NCBI GenBank assembly: GCA_030142905.1 | Contig: JASJOG010000072.1 | Coordinates: 1,146,001-1,210,000, forward strand | Length of the DNA: 64,000 nt | Direction: 5' to 3' | Source: Heliopora coerulea | Lineage: Eukaryota > Cnidaria > Anthozoa > Scleralcyonacea > Helioporidae | Shown here: in pieces, positions 30,001-41,249 of the stretch | Layout of the letters: each line of letters begins with the position of its first letter | How positions within the stretch are numbered: the stretch's first letter is position 1 | The notes under the pieces: generated by a model | Database searches by the model: none | What the model was told of the DNA's origin: nothing | What the model saw: the letters and a program-made list of their open reading frames with translations, nothing else | Position numbers and translations under genes: made by a program

Positions 30001-33000
30001 GAATAAATATGTCATGTAGGAGAAGATAAGGATAGAAATGGACATAGTGATGAAGATGAGGATAAAGATCATGGTGAGGTGAGGATGATGATAATGATGG
30101 TGGTGATGATGATGGTAGTGGTGATGATGATGGTAGTGGTGATGATGGTGATGATGATGGTGGTGATGATGATGATGATGGTGGGGGTGATGATGATGAT
30201 GATGATGATGGTGGTGATGGTGGTGGTGGTGGTGATGATGATGATGATGGTGATGATGATGGTGATTATGGTGTTGATGATGGTGGTGATGATGGTGATG
30301 GTGATGATGATGATGATGGTGATGATGGTGATGATGATGATGGTGATGATGATGGTGATGATGATGATGATGATGATGGTGATGATGATGGTGATGGTGA
30401 TGATGGTGATGATGACAGTGATGATGATAGTGATGATGATGGTGATGATGATGATGATGGTGGTGATGGTGATGATGATGATGATGGTGATGATGATGGT
30501 GATTATGGTGTTGATGATGGTGGTGGTGATGGTGATGGTGATGGTGATGATGATGATGATGGTGATGATGGTGATGATGATGATGATGGTGATTATGGTG
30601 TTGATGATGGTGATGATGATGATGATGGTGATGATGATGGTGATGATGATGGTGATGATGGTGATGATGATGATGGTGGTGGTGGTGGTGATGATGATGA
30701 TGGTGATGATGGTGATGATGATGGGGATGATGATGACGGTGATGATGATGATGATGGTGATGATGGTGGTGGTGATGATGGTGATGATGATGATGATGGT
30801 GATGATGGTGATGATGATGGTGGTGGTGATGATGATGATGATGATGATGGTGATTATGGTGTTGATGATGGTGGTGATGATGGTGATGGTGATGATGATG
30901 ATGATGGTGGTGGTGGTGATGATGGTGATGATGATGATGCTGATGATTATGGTGCTGATGATGATGATGATGGTGATTATGATGATGGTGATGATGATGA
31001 TGATGGTAATGAGGATGAGCAGAGCAATGGCAATGCAAGTATACTTGTGGGAATGGGTGTAGAAGTTTGTTAACTGGGATTAAGATGGAAGTGGAGATAA
31101 AGGAAGGGATAGAGGTGATGAGATTGTATTGGGTATTATAAATAAGATTATATTAGGTGTGTGAATGCAAGATGGCAATTGGGAGTGTATATAGAGATAG
31201 GTATGATTGATTAGTATTGAAATACTGCAGATACAGTGGGTTTGGAAGTAATGATGAAAATGAGGGGGAATAAGGTGAAGATGGGTCTGGATTTGGTAAT
31301 AGAAACAGAGATAGAAACAGGGATCAACATTTAAATGTTGACAGTGCAATAGGTTTGGCATGGAGGGAATTAGTGACAGGAAGTTATATGCAAATGAAAT
31401 GGTAATGATACTTTTATCAATATAGTGATTGACATCAAGATATAGTGTGAGGTGAACATAAAAACACTTATCATCAACATCTTCTTTTACCAGGCTTTTC
31501 ACTTGGTTGAATGGACTGCTGATAAACCTCAGTTTCTCAAGAAGTCTTCCCAATACTTTTTTGTGTTTAATGCATTTGTGTTTTCTGTAATGATTGCCCA
31601 GTTGATCTCAACTAAGACAGTGACAGATTCTGAGACACTGGTACGTAAGTGGAGAAGAAAATTCTTCCACATTACAGCTGGCCCTTACAAAAATTTAATT
31701 TTTCATTTCACATATGAAACAGCTTTTCACAAGTGCATTCAGATTAGTTTTTGTTGTCATAATTAACATGTATACACTCCACACAAATTAGAAAATACTG
31801 CCTCTTTAGCTATTCCCTACTGTGGATGTACTCTACTAACTTTCCTTGGTTAATGCTAGACAGGAAACTTCACAATTAACCTACACTGCTGAAGTCAAAG
31901 CGGGATTTGAGCTCACACCCGAAGGTGCGAGTTCAAATCCCACTTGAGTCAGCATTTTTCAATTGACTTCAGCAGTGTAGGTTAATTGTGAAGTTTCATT
32001 TTATAATACCCTGAGGATGATTCTGAAATAATGCTAGACAGTTTTACTGATAATGTATACCACTACCTATGATGACTGCAAGGCATAGGAGACATCTGGT
32101 AGTCAAAGGGTTTGAAATTTAATCTCTTTGGAAGTTCCAGTAAGGTTTACAAAAAAGAGATGAAATGAAAGCATGGTACTATGTGGCCAGATTTTTTTAA
32201 TTTTAATGCACTATGACTTGAGTGACAAACTAAGTTTGAAACAATGTGAAATCTATGTATTTGTATTTTTAAAATTCCTCAGACAAAATTATTCCTTTCT
32301 TTTTTACATAGAATCTGTTAGCTGAAGTTTTCTCTGGTTGCTTTGTCTTCCTTATGTTTATGGTGTTAATATTTTATCTCATCTATGGCATTGAGATATT
32401 TTGCAAGGTATGAACTGTAGACCATATGTTCTCAACTTTCTACCCAGATATTTCTTCTCACCAACTTAAATCACTGCTTGTAAGGTTTAACTGGGCCATT
32501 CATTGATTTTACTGGTATATTTGTGCCACATACTCTGCCTTTAATAGGAGTTTTTTATTCAAACATTGACATTTACAAACTTCTAGGGCAGTAACTGATA
32601 TGAGCATGAACAATCAGGGTTATGAGCCAAGATACAGATTGCTGTAATTGGAGGAAGGTCTTGGTGAGCTGGGGTGGAATGATTAGGCTGGGCTAGTGCA
32701 TTTCTTGACAGCAGACTATAACATTAACCTCTTCTGGTCTGTATCTGACTTTTTAATTTCACACTGGCTTATGCCAGATGATTTTGCTTATCAAGGGCAG
32801 ATGTCTCGGACAGGAAAGGGTTAGATCAGTACATAATTCACTCAACTTTTAGGTCAAAGGTGCGTTCACCGCAGGTTCAAATGTTTTCAACTGGACACAA
32901 TTAAGTATGTCAAGATTTGGTTTGGTTGCACAGGCACTTTTTCAGGTATGTTTATAAAGTTGTTAATTATAATCTATCAGACCTTTGTACGGCCTTCGGT

Positions 33001-36000
33001 TTATTGTTTCGGGCACTATTATAATGGCGAGTTTTTCCACACCTTGTAGCGTTGGTTCATGGCTAACTTTGCCAGACCATAGTCACTTGCTGAACCTTAC
33101 TTTTCCGTTAAGCACAGTCCACACGAGAAAGTTTTCTGTGGCAAATTTTCTGTGACAAAAAAAAATTGCTCGTGTATAAAGACAGCAAATGCTATTTTGA
33201 AAACTCGTTTGCCAATGCGCCAGAAATGACGATGGACAGTAGAGACAAAACCGAAGAAGCCCCTGCCGATCTCTGAGAACATGGCAAATTTTATGTGACT
33301 GGTCGGGAACACGAACAAACTTTCGCATGTGGGACTTTTTCTTCACCACATAAAAACTGGCGCGCCAGTTTTTCAGCAAGTGTATTTATCACATAAAATT
33401 CGGGCAAATTTTCTCATGTATACGAGCAAATAAAAAATGGTCACTGAAAAACTTGCCACAGAAAATGTGCTCGTGTGGACTACGCTATAAAAATTGTTTC
33501 AAAAAGGAATTCCGTTCAAGTCGTTTGACTCATTTTAAATAGTTAAACCATAGATCTGAAGAACCAAGTGCAATACTCACATTCAGTGACCTTCCAGCAC
33601 CCCTGCATTGCGGGGGTGTCAACAGGTCATTGAAGGTGGTACGACTTATTTTAATTTTAATTCATTTTATTTTCAAAATAAAATAAAAATGAAATAAAAG
33701 TCAATTAAATTTATCTTGTTTTAATTCATTTCCGGCATTTAATAGTGAATTTCGCGACTTCGTTGCAAAAATACGATGCGGCGTCGTGTTTATGTCCCGT
33801 GCAGCATAACCAACCGCTGGCCTAACAATTTCAATCACCGCACTTTACTACGATACTGTTTCACAGTCTCTTGTTTTATTTTCCTTTAGCTTGCTGCTAC
33901 AGTCTTCTTTTTATGTGATGTTATGCAAAAGAGATGGAAATACAGGTTTGATGCTGCTATGAATTACTCTATTTCTTAAAAGCTAAGTAAACACAAGCTA
34001 TTAGGTTCTTTAACTGTTGGGACCATGTTTAGGCCTGTCAGTTTGATGAGAATACTGAAAGACAGAAAGTGCAATGTGAGTGATAATTTCCCTTGACTAT
34101 GACGTCGTGGGGTTTGGCTGCTAGCCAGTCACTGCAAGTCCTGGCTGCGAAAAGTTAATCATCAATAATCATCCTCCTAAGATTCCAAAGCCGTGAGCGT
34201 AAATCCAAGTAGGAAGGTGATCGGAATGAGTCCTTCTCCCATTCGAAGCTGGAAAGTTTATTCTCAAACTCATTAATAATTCACGAAGAAAAAACGAAAG
34301 AAATACATAATTAATCAGTATTTAGAAATCGCAGGAAGATTACAGCTGAATTTTTCCAACTTTCGGCTGGATTTTCGCCTAAAATACTGGTTCGTTTGAG
34401 AAGTAATTTCAAACACTCGTTTAGTGTTCTTCCTCCGATTTCTAGATACCTCGAAAATCGTTAAAAAAACTCAGCTTCGCCTCGTTTTCCAACTCGTTTC
34501 TCGGTATCTAGAAATCGGAGGAAGAACACCAACTCGTACTTGAAATATTACATCTCATCCGGGTCACATGAGAGTTCTAGTCACTAGAAGGCGTACCGCA
34601 AGGTCTTCGTTACGCGAGTAGAGTAAAGGTCGAAAACTACCAAATTAATATGGGGGTAGTATCTTCGAATGATGGTGGAAAATCACAACGTAAAAGTTTT
34701 GTATAACTCCGGCAGACTCTCTCGAAAGGTCAGGGCCAGTAGATGAAGGAGATGGTCGTCACTTTGCTAAAGAGTGGACGGGATGTATTCCCTCAGTCTA
34801 TCCGGGATTTATGCTCCTGATTGACGAGGTTCTTACGATCACATAGAACAACAGTTAAGGGCGGCTTGACCTCACGTCTGTATGACTCACTTCACAATTT
34901 TCCACTAAGCTGTTATTAAATTATAAATACAGAACTCGTAACCATGAAAGCTCTCGGTAATGGCCTCAGTGCCCAGTTGATAGAGCGCTTCACTAGGTTC
35001 AAAGGAATACAGGTTCAATTCCCAGTCGAGGCCCAAGAGTTGAATTTTTCGCATATGATCCCGGTTGGGTGTTAGAATGTTAGGTTGTGACACACAGAAG
35101 TTTCCTTCTTCATATAATAACTACATTCCATACGAGCGAGTGTAAATACCAAATGTCCGTTGAATATTAACTTAATGGGTTTTCTTTACGTTTTTCATAG
35201 AACCGGGGTGACTCGCAGAAACGCCTTAGAAATCGTTTCCAGAATTTCCGAACTGGCTGTAGCATTGTGGTTTCCTTGTGTTTTGTGGAATTGTATAAGG
35301 TTTGCTTTTATGGTTTGAGTGTTTGACCGCTAAGTTTCTTTTAAAAATATTCTATTTCTATCTTAATACGCTTGTTTTTTTTTTCATTGTTTTAGACCGA
35401 ATGAACTATGGATTTTAAATCCTAAGAAACTCATTAGAAGTTTATCGGCGGAAGCAGTAAGCAGAACAATACGAAGTGTCGACCAAAATCCAGCGCCAGC
35501 CGACAATTTGAAGAAATATAAGATAAAACAGACTCCGAATATCAAAGTCATCTTGAAAACTCAAGATTTGAGTAAAATCAAGATAATTATGATATTTGCG
35601 TGATATTTCGTATAAAGACATGTCTTTATTTCAAAGACATGTCTTTATTTCAAAGACATGTCTTTGAAATAAAGACGAAATATCACGCAAATACCATAAT
35701 TGTCTTGATTTTACTCAAATCTTGAGTTTCCAAGATGACTTTGATATTCGGAGTCTGTTTTATCTTATAATACGAAGTGTATTCAGTAAGATATCTTGTA
35801 AACTAAATGTCCTTACTTAAGTGTTTAGCGCCAAGCAAATCGGCAAACGCTTCAAACATGGTGGTCTTATACGTAGCCGCCATTGCTTTCTGTGAAGCAA
35901 GAACCAAGCCTAGTTTGGCTAGTTAGGTTCTTGGTCGTTTTAATATGACGAACTAAAACAACAGTTATGATTTTCTAGACAACGGAAGAAGAGACGACTT

Positions 36001-39000
36001 CCCTGTCGCTTAGCCACCACAGGAGCTACCACACCTTGGATGATAAGTCATATGAAGGTTTGTAGACATACCTTTTATCGAGATCAAGGGATTACAAATT
36101 TACCTGCTTAGTGCACGTTTTATTTGTTGAAAGGCGTTTGGTTTGCGGAGGATGGGTGCCCTCGCAGTAAGGAGAATGGGGCAGGATATCGAAATGGCTG
36201 CTTTCTTGGGTTTAGTTTATTGACAAATCATTTAACTTGCATTGCATAGCAAACACCCATGCTGCCGTTTCTTCACGTCGAGGCTTTACAGTGACGTAAT
36301 CTTCGCTGAAAATCAAATAATCTGATGCCATTTACCGAAGCATCTAATGCTTTGTCTTCCAAGGCGTCAAAGCTCCTCATTTATGTACTTATTTCACAAA
36401 AATAGCGCCAGAGTGCATTTTTACAAGCTGATCTTTTTTTTCTTTTTTTATCATTTACTTTAGATCAACCTCAGTACGAATGTTGGATTTGCTACGACGC
36501 GAGGGCCACCGATGCGGGACCGATGATATTCCCTTGTAACTGTCGCGGGGATGTTGCTGCTGTCCACCATGAGTGTCTCAAACGCTGGCTCACTGAGGTT
36601 TGTTTTGTGCACTAATCTATGCAGTATCGAGTATTAGGTCGACGTATCCCAGAACATTTTTGAAACGGGGTGGGACGTAAATTCACCATCACCGGAGGGT
36701 GTTTTAACCCTAATCCTAACCCTAACCCTTTTCCAATTTTTCCCAAGAGAGATATTCATCCATTTATATTTCGGGGGTGAGACTGTGTCGTACGGTTACA
36801 CAAAGTATCACAAAAACCTTGACGTCAGCATGAAGAAAACTGTGATCCTAAATTGTTTGAGACCGCTGACCTACGATATAATTACCCCCCTAGGAGTTGT
36901 GTTTTACCACCTTGATTACACCTTGGTGTTTTGTTTACTGATATGTGTATTTTTTATTCAGTTTGCGCACGTTGTTCAAGGATCAAATGAAGCACCTAGG
37001 TGTAAAGTTTGTAATGAACTGGTAAGCACTATCGCAACTTCTACACATTTCTTGTAATAGTTCAAACACGTGTTCCAGTGTTTCATCTGGGTTTCCAATC
37101 ACAAGAAAATAATGAAAACCGGGGAACTTGGCTGCGAGTTTTTTGTTGTTTTCGAGCAGAGCAGTTCCTCGGTGGTAATTCGTCCGGAACTAGTTCAGTT
37201 GAAGGCGCCCCCCTCGGCCTTCTCTAACACATCCCAAGTTCCTTATATTATAACAATTGTATAGCGGTGGTACCAGTGTGCAACTAAACAAGGTACTTCT
37301 GTAGGAAGAAGTGGTTTGTGTTTTTTTTTTTTGTTTTTTTTTTTGTATTCGTAACAATGTAATTGAGGCGCTTCCGAGCCTTGACAGGTACAAAATCGTC
37401 AACGATTAGAAATCAAGACATTAATTTAACATCTTCTGAGTTTGAAAAATAGTTTTGAATGGAGAAAAAACGATCAAAATATTCAAACCTTTATTTCTGA
37501 AGATGTCGCCCCATAGAATTTTGCGCCCGGGGCAAGCGCTCCAGTGCCCCTTCCTTGGTATGACACGGTTTTCGAGTGTTTAGATCCTCCCGATGAAACA
37601 CGATATATGAGTGTTTGAACCAGCTTTTCAAATGAGTATTCCCATCAATTTGAGGGTGTAAATTAAGAGATGTGATTTAGATCACTGGTGATTTTCCTGC
37701 AGGTTTTTATTGGGTATCAAAATGCATGCACGTAATGTTGGTGTACGTTCATGGATTGGCTACTGTGACTTATGAATTATTAATGAGTGTGAGAAATACA
37801 AATGAGTGTTTCAAATACAGTAGTCTCTACTTCACAATTTTACTTTTGTCCGCTTTTCAGTATTCGATAAAGGAAGGGAAAAAAAGAATTCCTTGTGGTA
37901 TGAAGTTAAGGTGAGATGAGAAGCAGACGGCCAGCTTCGCCACCGGCTCCTAATCTGAACCTTGCATATTTGAGCCCCCAACTCGCAAACTAATGCTGGA
38001 TTTCCATTGAGTGTGAATGGAGTCGCGTGGGCGACTTTCTCCTTTTGTCTTACGAGAACTCGGCAGGAATCAAGTACTAAACTACTCAATTTCAGCTTTA
38101 GAATAATTGCTTGCGCGACCACATCCGCTAAATAGAAGTCTGGCATAACTCCACACTCACTTCTTTAATGCAAGACGTTTTCTTCTTTTCATGTTTGCCC
38201 TTTTTTATATTTTGCTTTGTTTTCATATTTGTTATGTTGTAGTAATTTCTTGTGGTTCGAAAACCGTATCCACAAAATGGTTAAGCTGGCAGGTGAAAGT
38301 GTGTTGAGAAAATACTCAAATTCGCGTCGGTGATGTGAGCCATATGCCAGCTGCGAGATGAGTTATTACGTCTTACCTGCCTTCCTAAATTCACCTTCAT
38401 GGTATTTCATTTATTTCCAGGCCCTACCTCCTTGCGTTCATCATAACTGCGGCAATGGTCGCATGTGCTGTCGGGACATATCGTTTCTGCGTCACAGATC
38501 AGCCTCCTCTGTCTAAAGTGGGTTTCATTGGTATAGCACTGCTAGCGGAGTGTGTGCTGTTTAGGTAAGCGCAAAACTCAGAGATTGTGTTCATATTTAC
38601 TGACTTTAAAACTGTTAAAAACTATTGTATAGGTAAGTTAGTCGGAGTTTCCTTGTTGCTTGAAAACGTGATCAACCCCAATCGCTGATTAAATTTGATA
38701 GATTTTTGTTGGCCTAGATTGACCATGATTTTATCCATAGTGCATGCAATATAGTCGGATGAGTCTTCAGCACGACTTGCAACATTCGCGGACGAATAGC
38801 AAGCCGGGAAATTTGCAGTAGAGATATCATCGCTTGTGATAACCCTGTGGACGGGTCTTTAGGAATAGATCTGCACTTCGGCTGTATCATGAAGATTATC
38901 TCTCCTGGGCCTAGTTTGTAAGCTATGCCAAGCTGAGCCGTGCTGTGCTGTCATTTTTCTCAGCTAGGCTGGGTAGGGCTTGGGTTTATAAAGTCGTGCT

Positions 39001-39482
39001 GTGCCGTGATGATCTATGCTAGTGATCACCAAAAAGTACAAGGACACCGAACTTATGTTTTTGTTTTGTTTCTAGGAGGAGAGTATCGCATGTGTCGGCA
39101 CGGCACAGCTCACCTCAGCTGGGTATATAAGCTAAAATATAACGGTACCAAACCGCGTGGCGCGGCTTTGCTTAGTAGGGCTGAACTACTCAGTGTTTAT
39201 CAGCCGTGCAAAGCCGTCCCAGTGGTAGCTGGCTCGACACGGCCCAGCGTAAAAACCAGGCCTGAACACTTCTTTCCAGGGGAACTGCCTCTCTTGAATA
39301 TCAGTTTGAACAGCTTACATATGCTCTGTTTCCTTATCAGGTGGCTGGGTTTTAGTTTTGTCAATGCTTACCAGCGGATCCGAATGGCAACCATTGTTGT
39401 CCTTGGTCGACGTGAACAAGTAGAATGTTCGGATGGATCAGCAGTGAACCCTAGCGTACCTACGAGTTCGTGCACGCAATGA
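24021..39482 (+). CDS. Multispanning RING-CH ubiquitin ligase with EGF-like module and TOM1/THH1-like 7TM region
   Basis: Seventeen exons close in phase: 24021-24101, 26281-26409, 27135-27236 (GC donor), 28390-28527, 29020-29115, 31494-31640, 32312-32407, 32853-32945, 33890-33945, 35201-35299, 35396-35456, 35979-36057, 36464-36597, 36962-37021, 37861-37910, 38421-38564 and 39341-39482 (TGA); 568 residues. Cys 53, 57, 62, 67, 69 and 78 form an EGF-like pattern (CSNTCIHGSCEYGSCICE). Seven hydrophobic spans follow at about 84-110, 128-148, 160-181, 201-220, 234-261, 283-306 and 327-348. Span 3 ends in FFWAE, as in the TOM1/THH1/TOM3 family. A complete C4HC3 RING-CH finger uses Cys 399, 402, 417, 419, His 427, Cys 430, 451 and 454, with Trp 434. 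Spans 8 and 9 are at about 475-497 and 507-530. The RING-CH suggests E3 activity on membrane proteins, as in MARCH ligases. The first exon is the least certain because no signal peptide is visible. Confidence 0.8.
24550..25080. repeat. G-run-rich degenerate repeat block
   Basis: Motifs of the type GCCATTTyCnGCATTyTGAGA recur near 24555, 24710, 24865 and 25045 with spacing of about 150-180 bp. They alternate with G-runs of 7-10 and the palindromic segment TCGCGCCTTTGGCGCGA followed by GGGGGCATGCTCCCCC. A similar G-run pair (GTGGGGGGGATATGTCCCCC) is at 25915-25935. It lies in intron 1 of the RING-CH gene and is probably a decayed transposable element. Confidence 0.5.
27483..27732 (+). mobile_element. 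Hairpin retroposon-like element, family C
   Basis: A head of about 40 nt (TTCTAAGGCACGGTGGTCCA and on) precedes two arms of about 95 bp that are near-perfect reverse complements around 27630. The arms contain TTTCGAGCGAAGGCCCTTC and the mirrored CCCTTCGTCAGGAG. The exact 12-bp direct repeat TGTCTGGGGTTA flanks the element (27471-27482 and 27733-27744). It is in intron 3 of the RING-CH gene, sense orientation by head position. Confidence 0.75.
30073..31013. repeat. 940-bp (GAT/GGT)n satellite-like array in RING-CH intron 5
   Basis: Almost uninterrupted GAT and GGT triplets, with a higher-order segment around GGTGATTATGGTGTTGATGA recurring at about 30262, 30500, 30590 and 30850. It opens long frames on both strands (poly-His on -, Met/Val on +) that are artefacts. 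A weaker GGAGATGAAGAT-like prelude is at 29290-29440. Confidence 0.95.
31864..32028 (-). mobile_element. Hairpin retroposon-like element, family D
   Basis: Arms GAAACTTCACAATTAACC and GGTTAATTGTGAAGTTTC extend through CTACACTGCTGAAGTC to a centre near 31930 that holds a B-box-like GAGTTCAAATCCC. A 30-nt unpaired head follows on the right. An exact 13-bp direct repeat TAATGCTAGACAG flanks it (31851-31863 and 32029-32041). It is in RING-CH intron 6. Confidence 0.75.
32725..32824. mobile_element. GCATTAGCCAGAG-type unit, copy 4 (diverged)
   Basis: Starts AACCTCTTCTGG, holds CTGGCTTATGCCAGATGATTTT, and ends GGAAAGGGTT, a layout like the copies at 14606 and 16508. It lies in RING-CH intron 7. Confidence 0.35.
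33111..33486. mobile_element. 376-bp element with terminal inverted repeats
   Basis: The left end AGCACAGTCCACACGAG followed by TTTTCTGTGGCAA is mirrored at the right end (TTGCCACAGAAAATGTGCTC then GTGTGGACTACGCT). The interior lacks coding potential. This is the form of a non-autonomous cut-and-paste DNA transposon. It lies in RING-CH intron 8. Confidence 0.7.
33592..33637. repeat. G/C-rich hairpin
   Basis: CACCCCTGCA and TGCGGGGGTG with the outer pair GACCTTCCAG / CATTGAAGGT form a strong stem-loop in RING-CH intron 8. Function unknown. Confidence 0.5.
34915..35092 (+). mobile_element. tRNA-like SINE copy 1
   Basis: A leader TAAATACAGAACTCGTAACC precedes an A-box-like CAGTTGATAGAGCGC and a B box GGTTCAATTCC, spaced as in tRNA genes. 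The downstream body contains TTTTTCGCATATGATCCCGG and TTGGGTGTTAGAATGTTAGG. The element at 58686-58856 is a reverse-oriented relative, and a body fragment is at 51468-51520. It is in RING-CH intron 9. Confidence 0.65.
35480..35768 (+). mobile_element. Hairpin retroposon-like element, family A copy 2
   Basis: Head CGACCAAAATCCAGCG, then CCAGCCGACAATTTGAAG, then arms of about 110 bp (starting TAAGATAAAACAGACTCCG and ending CGGAGTCTGTTTTATCTTA). The arms meet around three tandem AAGACATGTCTTTATTTC units. An exact 12-bp direct repeat AATACGAAGTGT flanks it (35468-35479 and 35769-35780). It is in RING-CH intron 11, sense orientation. Confidence 0.8.
36702..36730. repeat. Short interstitial telomere-like repeat
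   Basis: Four CCCTAA-type hexamers with one variant (AACCCTAATCCTAACC and on). Short TTAGGG-like bits also occur at 21441-21475. These are too short to suggest a fused chromosome end. Confidence 0.6.
38904..39264. mobile_element. 360-bp element with degenerate terminal inverted repeats
   Basis: The left end CTGGGCCTAGTTTGTAAGCT is mirrored by the right end AAAAACCAGGCCTG preceded by CGACACGGCCCAGCGT. The sub-terminal parts are full of AGCCGTGC/GCACGGC motifs. It inserts 77 bp upstream of the last RING-CH exon and accounts for most of the open frame 38940-39340. Confidence 0.6.
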
Positions 39483-39938
39483 AATTGAACTTTTGCCGAC
39501 AAGTTACGAAAGTATAGGTTTGTAGTTTCGTTAGGCTGAAAGGCATGCTGTATTCATCAGGCGCTGCGAGATTTTCGTCCAAGATACTGCCCTGCTTCGT
39601 GAACCCGATGTGTCTCAGTCCACATTGGAAGCTTTAGTTCCAAATGGCAAGGGGAAGATCATGAGGTGGAATAAGGAGATGAGAACAGAACATAATGAGA
39701 AGGAAAGGTGACAAAACTGGAGGAAACGAAGATGGAATGGAATGGGACAGATGGGGGTGGAGGAATGGGTTGACGTGCTGCGTCGAGTAATGGCATGAAA
39801 AGAAAAGAAAAAAAAGTAATTAAAATGTAAAGAGGCGACGACGACGGTGACTCTGTGAAGTCACCATGTTGAGAAAGTAGGATTGACAAGAGTGCTTACG
39901 TCAGATTCGAACCGGTTGATTCGTAATGATTTGCTAAA

Positions 39939-40720
39939 AGTGATGTTTCACGGGACGATTTTTAACGACGATTTTTAACACGACAACGTTGCACAAACAT
40001 CGTGGCATGGCAAACGAGACAATTTTTTGTGCAACATGTTGTACAACGGGGGTGTTACATTAAACGACTTTTCTGAATTGAAATTACGCAACATTGACCT
40101 CCCAGGCTTCGGCGTAGTTTCGCTTTACACGACCAAAACAAATAAACATAATAGCGATAACGCTTCGCAGGAAAAAGTTCATCAAAATGTTCCTGACATT
40201 GGAGTTTAGATGAGGAGGAACCGAAAGAACGTCAAAGAGAAATCTGGACAACGGCTTGGATAAACAGAAAGACTGAATCACACCATTCGTCATGTTTTGA
40301 CCATGCACGTGACAAGATTGGCTTCAAAAAGGGAAAAAAGGACTGTAAAACTTCCATTGTGACAGTGTTTTATTTCCCTTTTCACGTTTTACTTACCTCA
40401 GCATCGAAGCTCTTACCATTTTGTTCACGTTCCTGCATTTACTGGCTGCTTTTCCGGGTAAATACAACTAATAATGCAAGAGACTATGGGAGATTGTTGC
40501 AATAAAAATCGCTGGCTATGTTGTCACACGAATCAACTGCACAGCAATCTACGCAACAATGTTGCGAGCATTTGAAGTTAGTTCAAACTTATGCAACATG
40601 TTGCGCCGTCATTGTTGCGTTAAAAATCGCTCGCAAACACCATGTTACACGTATCGATTTTTTGTGCAACATTCTTGCATTAAAAATCGTCGTTAAAAGT
40701 TGTTCCGTGTAACATCACCT
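39939..40720. mobile_element. 780-bp MITE-like element with long terminal inverted repeats
   Basis: The left AGTGATGTTTCACGGGACGA then TTTTTAACGACGATTTTTAA pairs with the right TTAAAAATCGTCGTTAAAAG then TTCCGTGTAACATCACCT. Sub-terminal TTGTGCAAC-type motifs recur on both sides. No transposase is visible. It lies 450 bp beyond the RING-CH stop codon. Confidence 0.7.
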
Positions 40721-40935
40721 TAACGTCATTCGTAACGTTTGTCTGAAGACGATTCGGTTTGAATTGAAAATTTACAATGAAAATAAAATTGCGCTTTATC
40801 CATGTTCCTCAATATTTAAGTATGTTCTGACCTGTCATTACGTTGCAAGTTGTATAAATGTGTAACCATTTCTTACCATCTCAGTTCAAGTACCTTGGTG
40901 GTTAGTGTCTCACTGCTCATCGCAATGTTGCAGTC

Positions 40936-41237
40936 GCGAGCGAGGATCCAGGCGGGAATCTCAATTTCAGAACAAATATTAATGCCCAGCAAAGTACACG
41001 CAATAAGGCCATGATTTGTAAAAGAAATAAGTTTATTAACAGGACAAACGTTTCGTTGCGTCTCGCAACATCATCAGAGTATGTAATAAGTTTATTAACA
41101 GGACTAACGTTTCGTTGCGTCTCGCAATATTTCGTTGCGAGACGCAACGAAACGTTAGTCCTGTTAATAAACTTATTTCTTTTACAAATCATGGCCTTAT
41201 TGCGTGTACTTTGCTGGGCATTAATATTTGTTCTGAA
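40936..41237 (+). mobile_element. Hairpin retroposon-like element, family B copy 1
   Basis: The head (about 30 nt, with GGATCCAGGCGGGAATC) is followed by arms of about 100 bp, AATGCCCAGCAAAGTACACG and the mirror GTGTACTTTGCTGGGCATT. The segment AATAAGTTTATTAACAGGAC plus CGTTTCGTTGCGTCTCGCAA is duplicated in tandem in the left arm (41027 and 41086). Exact 12-bp flanking repeats AATGTTGCAGTC lie at 40924-40935 and 41238-41249. It is intergenic, between RING-CH and PEX3. Confidence 0.75.
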
Positions 41238-41249
41238 AATGTTGCAGTC

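Noticed and set aside
29956..31038. Long poly-histidine frame (-) and Met/Val frame (+)
   Set aside because: Both are read-through of a GAT/GGT triplet array within an intron; there are no splice or domain features.
31080..31553. 157-residue frame on the - strand
   Set aside because: Lies over a purine-biased intron tail and RING-CH exon 6 in antisense; no domain seen.
36702..36730. Telomere or chromosome-fusion scar
   Set aside because: Only about four imperfect CCCTAA units; a chance or repair insertion is enough to explain it.
38940..39340. 5' extension of the last RING-CH exon as a longer coding exon
   Set aside because: It is mostly an inserted inverted-repeat element; the acceptor at 39339-39340 gives the phase needed by the previous exon.
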